A program made the translations under genes and the position numbers. Below, piece by piece: positions 1 through 4,803 of a DNA stretch of 6,847 nt. This stretch comes from an uncultured bacterium. GTDB lineage: Bacteria; Pseudomonadota; Alphaproteobacteria; SP197. A model generated the notes under the pieces. The model worked only from the letters and a program-made list of their open reading frames with translations, was not told the DNA's origin and made no database searches. The stretch spans positions 1 to 6,847 of the forward strand of contig CALLQH010000267.1 of the NCBI GenBank assembly GCA_938014945.1, given 5' to 3'. The first letter of the stretch is position 1. Each line of letters starts with the position of its first letter.

Positions 1-288
1 CTCGGTTTCATCACCACCTACATCGTCGGCTGGCTGCGCCAGGAGGAGAATCAGTATCTCTACAATCCGCCCGAGGTTGCTGCCCGATTCAGTCCGCGCT
101 TGCGCGCCCTCCTGGGTTACACCCGCCACGGTGCGGGAGAAGATCTCCTCGGCAGTTACAGCGGCGACAACCCGGCGTGGGTCTCGGAACCTCCGGAGGC
201 ATCCTGGCGTGTTGACCGGGGGCAGGTCGCGACCGCCGAAGAGGCCAAGGCGCAGGTCGGCGACCAGGTCCGAACGCGAACGCAGTAG
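1..288 (+). CDS. C-terminal fragment of unrecognised protein, possibly membrane-associated
   Basis: Frame 1 is open from the first base to a TAG at 286-288, giving 95 residues with no start inside the window, so this is the 3' end of a gene beginning upstream. The first dozen residues (LGFITTYIVGWL) are hydrophobic and are followed by a charged RQEE stretch. This would fit the end of a last transmembrane helix leading into a cytoplasmic tail. The remaining roughly 80 residues are polar, rich in Arg, Glu, Pro and Gly, and show no motif I recognise. A transporter tail is one guess, given the catabolic genes next door, but a soluble protein is equally possible. It converges on the amine oxidase gene, with 22 nt between the two stops. 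Reality as a coding region rests on the open frame, GC-rich third positions and the fit with the neighbouring stop. Confidence 0.6.
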   Translation, partial: LGFITTYIVGWLRQEENQYLYNPPEVAARFSPRLRALLGYTRHGAGEDLLGSYSGDNPAWVSEPPEASWRVDRGQVATAEEAKAQVGDQVRTRTQ

Positions 289-293
289 CTTGC

Positions 294-309
294 TCGGCAG
301 CCTTGCCGA
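294..309. terminator. Short hairpin between convergent genes, weak bidirectional terminator candidate
   Basis: TCGGCA and TGCCGA form a perfect 6-bp stem around a 4-nt loop. It sits in the 22-nt space between the stop of the left fragment and the stop of the amine oxidase gene. The position suits a shared terminator, but no T-run follows on either strand and the stem is short, so this is only a candidate. Confidence 0.3.
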
Positions 310-310
310 A

Positions 311-1573
311 TCAAGCCCGCTTCACCGCAGCGGCGATTTCCTGTGCCGCCCGAAGGCCGGAGCGATAGGCGCCATCGCAGGTACCCTGGCCGCCGACCTG
401 GGTCGCTTCGCCGGCAAAGAACAGACGGTCATCGATGGCGCGCGCCAGGTGTTCGCGCTGGTGCGCCTGGCCGGGCAGGGCGCAGGCCCATGACCCCCGT
501 GTCCAGGGCTCGCTGCTCCAGGCCGTCGTGATCGACCGGACGACGTGCTTGCGGATGTCGTTGCCGAAGATCTCTGCAATCCGGTCGACGGCAAAGTCCA
601 GGCAGGCCTGCGGGCCCTGCTTCTCCAGCCAGACGGCATGGCGGCCGCCGGTGAAGACCGAAACCGAGTTGAAGCCCATGCCATTGACGTCGACCTTCGC
701 CGATGGCCCGTCGTCGCTCCAGACGGTGTGGTGGCCTCGGCCGTCGGGGCCGAACACATCCCTGTCGAAGGCGATGCCCATCTTGTTTTCCGTGCCCATC
801 GGCAGGCCGGCGATGGCTTCGAGCTTCCAGTCGGGGAGCAGGGGCGCAAAGGCGATCTCGCCCGACGCCAACATCCCGGTCGATACGGTGAGCAACGCCC
901 GTCGAGCTTTGACGGTGCCCTTGGGCGTTTCGACCACGACCCCGGCCCCGGACCAGTCGATCCGTTCGGCCCGCGCATTCAGGGTCACAGGGACATCGGC
1001 GCCCCAGGCCGCCACCAGGTTGCCGTAGCCGTGGGGCACCGGATAGCCGAGCGCGCCGGCGGAGCTGTTGTTATCGGCGCAGGACACGCCGTCGACGTCG
1101 ACGCCCCAGCCGGTCGCGATGCTTTCGATGAACGGCGGGGCCCAGGGGCTATTCAGGTCAATGACCTCGCTGATCGCCGCATCGGCGCCATTACCGCAGG
1201 CCGCTGCGATCGCCGCATAGCTGTCGACGTAGTAGCGGCGGCACGCGGCATGGTCCTCACCGGCCAGTCGTTTGCCGTTGCGTATGAAACGGTGGTTCTC
1301 CGGCTTGTTGTAGGCGTCCCACGTTGCCCGGCCCAGCGCGATACCAAGCTGGTCGGCGATGGCGGCGAAGGGGTTGGCATCGCCGTCCGTCAGCCAAGCA
1401 CAGCCCAGGTCAAACCAGGTTCCGGGGACCAGTTCCTCCGAATAGGCGCGCCCGCCGATGCGATGCGAAGCCTCGATCACGCTGAACGACAAACCGAGAC
1501 GCTGCAGCTCCTTTGCCGCCGACAGACCGGCGGAGCCGGCGCCGATGATGGCAACTTCGACCTCTGTGGACAT
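311..1573 (-). CDS. Flavin-dependent amine oxidase (monoamine oxidase-like, 420 aa)
   Basis: Predicted FAD enzyme oxidising a C-N bond of an amine or amino acid with release of H2O2; cytoplasmic, as no signal peptide or Tat motif is seen. The N-terminus carries the Rossmann FAD motif GAGSAG (residues 11-16), the ribose-binding acid E34 and the GGRA motif (40-43) typical of the family. A PHGYGNL segment (180-186), a KMGIAF segment with the conserved Lys (K264), WSSEPWTRGSW (352-362) and the C-terminal FAD motif LFFAGEAT (384-391) follow in canonical order. Length is normal for bacterial amine oxidases. ATG at 1573 is preceded by a perfect AGGAGG with a 6-nt spacer, which fixes the start. There is no Cys at the site that links FAD covalently in mitochondrial MAO (S361 instead), so FAD is probably non-covalent. 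The substrate pocket looks altered: W362 and T398 stand where MAO has two tyrosines. It is second gene after the enolase-superfamily gene, 45 nt upstream, probably the same transcript. Family assignment is firm; substrate is unknown. Confidence 0.93.
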   Translation of the reverse strand: MSTEVEVAIIGAGSAGLSAAKELQRLGLSFSVIEASHRIGGRAYSEELVPGTWFDLGCAWLTDGDANPFAAIADQLGIALGRATWDAYNKPENHRFIRNGKRLAGEDHAACRRYYVDSYAAIAAACGNGADAAISEVIDLNSPWAPPFIESIATGWGVDVDGVSCADNNSSAGALGYPVPHGYGNLVAAWGADVPVTLNARAERIDWSGAGVVVETPKGTVKARRALLTVSTGMLASGEIAFAPLLPDWKLEAIAGLPMGTENKMGIAFDRDVFGPDGRGHHTVWSDDGPSAKVDVNGMGFNSVSVFTGGRHAVWLEKQGPQACLDFAVDRIAEIFGNDIRKHVVRSITTAWSSEPWTRGSWACALPGQAHQREHLARAIDDRLFFAGEATQVGGQGTCDGAYRSGLRAAQEIAAAVKRA

Positions 1574-1579
1574 CAGGAA

Positions 1580-1585
1580 CCTCCT
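1580..1585 (-). promoter_or_regulatory. Ribosome binding site of amine oxidase gene
   Basis: AGGAGG on the minus strand, six nucleotides before the ATG at 1573. It is a full match to the anti-Shine-Dalgarno sequence and supports the chosen start. Confidence 0.85.
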
Positions 1586-1591
1586 GGTCGT

Positions 1592-1603
1592 TTCCGGCCG
1601 GAA
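1592..1603. repeat. 12-bp perfect palindrome in the enolase/amine oxidase intergenic gap
   Basis: TTCCGGCCGGAA reads the same on both strands and lies in the 45-nt gap between the enolase-superfamily stop and the amine oxidase ribosome binding site. It could be a protein-binding site or, in RNA, a 4-bp stem with a GGCC loop. In a GC-rich genome it may also be chance. Confidence 0.5.
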
Positions 1604-1618
1604 CCGGGGCGGTGGCGA

Positions 1619-2719
1619 TCAGGGCGCAAGCGACCGCAGCGCATCCTCGTTCATGGTCACGCCCAGACCGGGCTGGCCTGGCAGGCTGGCAAAGCCGTCC
1701 GCGATGACATAGTCGCACTGGGCATAACTCGCGCCCAGCTCCAGGTAGTCATAGAAGAGTTCCGCATAGATCGCGTTCGGCATGACGGCGCAGACGTGCA
1801 GCATCGCCAGGAAGGCGACGGTCGTGCTGTTCCAGCTGTGGGGCGACATCAGCACGCCGTGGGCGTCCGCCATGGCGCCGATTTCCAGCATGGTCAGGAT
1901 GCCGCCGACACCGGCGATATCGGGATTGAGAACATCGGCGGCGCGATGGCTGAGCAGGTTGCGGAAGTGCTGCCGTCCGCACTGGCGTTCGCCGGTGGTG
2001 ATGCGCGCCGTGGTACCCGCCCGGAACTCGGCGAGGGTTTCGACATCGTCGCCCGCCACGGGCTCCTCGATCCAGTAGGGGCCATAGGGTTCGAACAGCC
2101 GTGCCGCCTCCAGGGTGCGGCGCAGGTCCTTGGGCACGGCGAAATCCAGCATGATGTCGACATCCCAGCCGACAGCTTCGCGCGTCAGGCGCACGCAGGT
2201 TTCGGACTCTGCCAGGGTCGGCTGGCGCAGGGGATAGATCTTGACCGCCCGGTGCCCCTCATCGCGCATCATGGCGCATCGTTCGGCGATGGCCTGGGGT
2301 GAGCGGGTCGGAGAATCCCAGGCATTGGCATAGACCGGCACCTTGTCGACGATTGCGCCGCCCAGCAGCGCATGGAGGGGCAGGCCGGCCGCCTTGGCGT
2401 GGAGATCCCATAGAGCAATCTCGATGGCGCTGACCGCGGAGGCGTAGTCGATGCCGGGTTGTTTGGTCGCCATCGGTTCGGCGACATGGCGCAGGAAGAC
2501 ACGGGGGCTTGCCTCTGCCATCTCCTTCAGTGCTTCGCCCAGCGCCAGGATGATCTCGCGCGTTCCGCGCTGACGCCCGTGCATGGCGTAGGCCTCGCCC
2601 CATCCGGCCAGGCCCGTATCGGTTTCCAGCTTCACGAAGAGGACGGTATGCCCCGTCGACCAGCCGTCGGCACTGGGTCGGGCTCCGACCATAAAGGGCG
2701 TCACACTGGAGATTTTCAT
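1619..2719 (-). CDS. Mandelate racemase/muconate lactonizing enzyme family protein (enolase superfamily, 366 aa)
   Basis: Enolase-superfamily enzyme, expected to abstract the proton next to a carboxylate and stabilise the enolate with Mg2+; likely an acid or sugar-acid dehydratase, racemase or cycloisomerase. The N-terminal capping domain (about 1-125) precedes the TIM barrel. Metal ligands are D192, E218 and E244, spaced 26 and 26 residues apart exactly as in Pseudomonas mandelate racemase. The His-Asp dyad is D267 and H294 (SPHSW), again 27 apart as in that enzyme, and E320 may be the electrophilic acid. The KxK motif is incomplete: K160 is followed by Ile and Tyr162 where the second catalytic Lys is expected. 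The open frame extends upstream to 2896, but the ATG at 2719 begins the family-like MKISSVTPF and has AAGGGA seven nucleotides before it, so I start there. It is first gene of the minus-strand pair with the amine oxidase and divergent from the M24 gene. Membership of the mandelate racemase-type subgroup is well supported by the dyad; the reaction is inferred only. Confidence 0.92.
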   Translation of the reverse strand: MKISSVTPFMVGARPSADGWSTGHTVLFVKLETDTGLAGWGEAYAMHGRQRGTREIILALGEALKEMAEASPRVFLRHVAEPMATKQPGIDYASAVSAIEIALWDLHAKAAGLPLHALLGGAIVDKVPVYANAWDSPTRSPQAIAERCAMMRDEGHRAVKIYPLRQPTLAESETCVRLTREAVGWDVDIMLDFAVPKDLRRTLEAARLFEPYGPYWIEEPVAGDDVETLAEFRAGTTARITTGERQCGRQHFRNLLSHRAADVLNPDIAGVGGILTMLEIGAMADAHGVLMSPHSWNSTTVAFLAMLHVCAVMPNAIYAELFYDYLELGASYAQCDYVIADGFASLPGQPGLGVTMNEDALRSLAP

Positions 2720-2726
2720 GGCATGG

Positions 2727-2732
2727 TCCCTT
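2727..2732 (-). promoter_or_regulatory. Ribosome binding site of enolase-superfamily gene
   Basis: AAGGGA on the minus strand with a 7-nt spacer to the ATG at 2719. It decides in favour of this start over the longer in-frame extension towards 2896, whose extra 59 residues are Arg/Pro-rich and unlike the family N-terminus. Confidence 0.65.
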
Positions 2733-2752
2733 GTTCGACGGTGCCGCGCGCG

Positions 2753-2781
2753 CAGGATGGGGCCTGTCCTGGCGGCGTCAA
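2753..2781 (-). promoter_or_regulatory. Possible promoter for the enolase/amine oxidase unit
   Basis: On the minus strand TTGACG (2781-2776) resembles a -35 box. After 17 nt it is followed by ATCCTG (2758-2753), a poor -10. The position, about 35 nt before the AAGGGA site, is suitable. Assigned from the -35 match and spacing only. Confidence 0.25.
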
Positions 2782-2783
2782 CC

Positions 2784-2863
2784 ATGCAATCGTTTTGCTG
2801 TGGTCTGCGCCCCATGAATCCTTGCCCGATTGCATCGGATGAGGCTTGTACTGGTCCGATTGC
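2784..2863. promoter_or_regulatory. Operator-like repeat cluster in the divergent intergenic region
   Basis: The region between the two divergent genes (2720-2877) contains ATGCAATCG at 2784-2792 and its exact reverse complement CGATTGCAT at 2827-2835, with centres 43 bp apart. A further direct copy of the core, CCGATTGC, lies at 2856-2863, matching 2826-2833 at a 30-bp offset. Separations near whole numbers of helical turns and a location between divergent catabolic genes are what a dimeric regulator binding site would show. No regulator gene is in the window, so the protein is unknown. Confidence 0.45.
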
Positions 2864-2865
2864 TT

Positions 2866-2869
2866 GAGG
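2866..2869 (+). promoter_or_regulatory. Ribosome binding site of M24 hydrolase gene
   Basis: GAGG with an 8-nt spacer to the ATG at 2878. It supports that start over the in-frame TTG at 2830 or ATG at 2839, neither of which has a purine-rich site upstream. Confidence 0.55.
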
Positions 2870-2877
2870 CGGGGGTG

Positions 2878-4122
2878 ATGGAACGTGACACGGCAATCGC
2901 AGGGCTGTTTCCTGGGCGCGAACCTGCGTTTGCGCCGGAGGAGTATGCAGCCCGCCTGCTTCGGGTGCGTGAGCGGATGGCGGCCGAGGGGCTCGATTGC
3001 CTGTTCCTCAGCGCGCCGGAAAGCACCTTCTACCTTTCGGGCTACCGCAGCGCCTTCACCCAGAGCGGGCAGAGCCCCAAGCCGTGGTCGGGCACCAGCG
3101 GCATTGCCGTGCATGTCGACCGTGACCGTCCGATCCTGTTCGATACCGAGCGCGAGGTGGTGATGCACCGCGCCTATGTCGACGGCTGCGACATCCGCCA
3201 TTTCTCGGCGGCAAAGACACGCGACGGCACCGTCTTCATCGCCGACGAACTGGCCGGGCTCGGCTGGCTGCCCGGTACCGTGGGCCTGGAGTTCTGGAGC
3301 GGGCGACCGAACCGCGCGATCAGCGAGCGCTTCCAGCAGCGCCTGGAAGGCCGGGGTGCGCGCGTGCGCGACGGCAGCGACGTACTGCGCGAGGTGCGCT
3401 GGCAGAAGTCGCCCGCCGAGATGGCGCTGTTGCGTGAGGCGGGCCGTATCGGCTGCGCGGGGTTGCGTGCGGCGGGGGCGGCCATCGCGCCCGGCGTCAT
3501 GGAGGTGGCCGTGCTGGGCGAGGCGCTGGCCGCCATGGGACGCGAGGGCGGCGAGGTGCCCGCTGTCATCCCACCGGTGCTTTCGGGCACCAAGACCGGC
3601 GGGCCGCATGCGCTCGCCACCGACCGGGCGATCCAGGCGGATGAACCGGTGGTGGTCGACCTGGCGGGCGTGACCAAGCGCTATCATGCCAACCTGGCGC
3701 GGACCTGGTGGACGGGCAAGCCGCGCGCCGAGGATGCCCGGATCGGGCAGGCCGCGGCGGCCTCCTTGCAGGTGCTCCAGGACACGCTGAAACCCGGGAT
3801 CAGCGGCGGCGATCTGGCGCGCGAGATGATGCGCTACTACGAGGATGCCGGCTTGTGGGGACGGCGAAGCTGGCTCGGCGGCTACGAGATGGGCATCGCC
3901 TTTCCCCCGGCCTGGACCGGCAATTATGTGCTCGATCTCTTCTCGGGCCTCGGCCACGACAGGGTGTTCGAGCCCGGCATCGCCTTCAATGTCGAGAACC
4001 AGTTCTTCCTGGAGGGGCATCGCGGCCTGTTCTTCATGATCGAGACGGTGCTGCTCGATGAGACAGGCGTCCACCTCGTCTCCCAGGACGTGCCCTGCGG
4101 CCTTGGACAAGCCGGGTCGTAG
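2878..4122 (+). CDS. M24 family (creatinase/ectoine hydrolase/Xaa-Pro peptidase-like) hydrolase, 414 aa
   Basis: Two-domain 'pita-bread' enzyme. Residues about 20-165 form the creatinase-type N-terminal domain (EEYAARLLRVRERMAAEGLD, then FYLSGYRS near 51-58), and about 175-400 the catalytic domain. The hinge RWQKSPAEMALLREAG (174-189) is typical. H244 in GGPHA matches the family's substrate-binding His. Of the five metal ligands of true M24 peptidases (Asp, Asp, His, Glu, Glu) I see D261, E373 and E389. The second Asp is N272 (HANLART), and the His of the GHGIG motif appears as Y336 in GYEMGIAFPPAW. From memory, GY.IG..YPPDW occurs in ectoine hydrolases, which belong to this fold and are not ordinary metallopeptidases. 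The best call is therefore a C-N hydrolase of the creatinase/ectoine-hydrolase type with unknown substrate; an Xaa-Pro peptidase is unlikely. It is divergent from the enolase/amine oxidase pair and its stop is 2 nt from the convergent phosphatase stop. ATG at 2878 is chosen from the GAGG site and the family-like N-terminus. Confidence 0.9.
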   Translation: MERDTAIAGLFPGREPAFAPEEYAARLLRVRERMAAEGLDCLFLSAPESTFYLSGYRSAFTQSGQSPKPWSGTSGIAVHVDRDRPILFDTEREVVMHRAYVDGCDIRHFSAAKTRDGTVFIADELAGLGWLPGTVGLEFWSGRPNRAISERFQQRLEGRGARVRDGSDVLREVRWQKSPAEMALLREAGRIGCAGLRAAGAAIAPGVMEVAVLGEALAAMGREGGEVPAVIPPVLSGTKTGGPHALATDRAIQADEPVVVDLAGVTKRYHANLARTWWTGKPRAEDARIGQAAAASLQVLQDTLKPGISGGDLAREMMRYYEDAGLWGRRSWLGGYEMGIAFPPAWTGNYVLDLFSGLGHDRVFEPGIAFNVENQFFLEGHRGLFFMIETVLLDETGVHLVSQDVPCGLGQAGS

Positions 4123-4124
4123 CT

Positions 4125-4793
4125 TCAGGCGAAGGTGCCGATGAGTTCCGGGAGTTCGGCAAAGTCGCTGAAGGCGGCGGCATGGACGAGCGCCTCCACG
4201 GGGGACTTGCGGTAGCCCTGCGTGAACAGAAGGAACGGCACGCCGGCGCGGTGGGCGGTTTCGGCATCGATCTCGCTGTCGCCGACATACAGCCGCGCTG
4301 TGCCTTCCAGCCTGGCAAAGGCGGCCTGCAGGGGGGCGGGATCGGGCTTGCGCTGGGGCAGGCTGTCGCCGCCCAGGATGGCCGCGAAGTGCTCCTCGAG
4401 CCCGAGATGGGCGAGCACCGCGCGCGTGGCGTGGAGCGGCTTGTTGGTGCAGACGGCAAGATGCGCCCCGGCCCGGCGCAGCGCCTGCAAGGCCTGCGGC
4501 ACGCCGGGATAGGGCAGGGTGAGATTCACCGCCGTCTCGTAGGCCGCCATGAAATCGGCCAGCAGGCGTTCCTGGTGGCTGCCGTCGATGCCGCGGGCTT
4601 CGCACATGCGCGCGACAAACACCGGCGCGCCGTTGCCGATGAAGGAACGCGCCTCGGCAAGGCTGATCGGCGGCGCACCCTCGCGCTGCAGCAGGGTGTT
4701 GGCGACCTGCTGCAGGTCCGGGGCGCTGTCGATCAGCGTGCCGTCGAGATCAAAGACGATCGCGGCGTCGAGCCTGCCGCTGGAACCGGGCAC
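4125..4793 (-). CDS. gph: HAD-family hydrolase, phosphoglycolate phosphatase-like (222 aa)
   Basis: HAD-superfamily phosphatase expected to dephosphorylate 2-phosphoglycolate or a similar small phosphoester in the cytoplasm. All four HAD motifs are intact: DLDGT with nucleophile D15 and acid D17, followed by LIDSAPDL as in Gph enzymes; CTNKP with T116; RKPDP with K149; and GDSEID with D172 and D176 for Mg2+. The helical cap domain lies between about residues 22 and 95. Length matches the family (about 220-230). The open frame runs upstream to 5045 inside the monooxygenase gene, but homology starts just before AAIVFDLDG. GTG at 4793, 10 nt after the monooxygenase stop, is the only suitable start codon there, and no clear Shine-Dalgarno precedes it. 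Translation is probably coupled to the upstream gene. Substrate is uncertain because HAD-IA enzymes are promiscuous; the start is less certain than the family. Confidence 0.88.
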   Translation of the reverse strand: MPGSSGRLDAAIVFDLDGTLIDSAPDLQQVANTLLQREGAPPISLAEARSFIGNGAPVFVARMCEARGIDGSHQERLLADFMAAYETAVNLTLPYPGVPQALQALRRAGAHLAVCTNKPLHATRAVLAHLGLEEHFAAILGGDSLPQRKPDPAPLQAAFARLEGTARLYVGDSEIDAETAHRAGVPFLLFTQGYRKSPVEALVHAAAFSDFAELPELIGTFA

Positions 4794-4803
4794 GGGAACG
4801 GCG

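Noticed and set aside
545..2302. 585-codon open frame on the plus strand spanning the amine oxidase and enolase-superfamily genes
   Set aside because: It crosses two well-supported minus-strand genes and their intergenic gap, has no recognisable motifs, and reflects GC-skewed codon positions.
2822..2852. Possible plus-strand promoter TTGCCC ... TGTACT before the M24 gene
   Set aside because: The spacing is 19 nt and the -10 match is poor; it also overlaps the repeat cluster, so I could not support a specific promoter call.
2720..2896. 59-residue N-terminal extension of the enolase-superfamily protein
   Set aside because: The extension is Arg/Pro-rich, overlaps the start of the divergent M24 gene, and the downstream ATG at 2719 has its own ribosome binding site and a family-like N-terminus.
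2716..4605. 629-codon open frame on the minus strand over the M24 gene and the end of the phosphatase
   Set aside because: It is antisense to the M24 gene and out of frame with the phosphatase, is Arg/Ala/His/Gly-rich, and overlaps the divergent promoter region.
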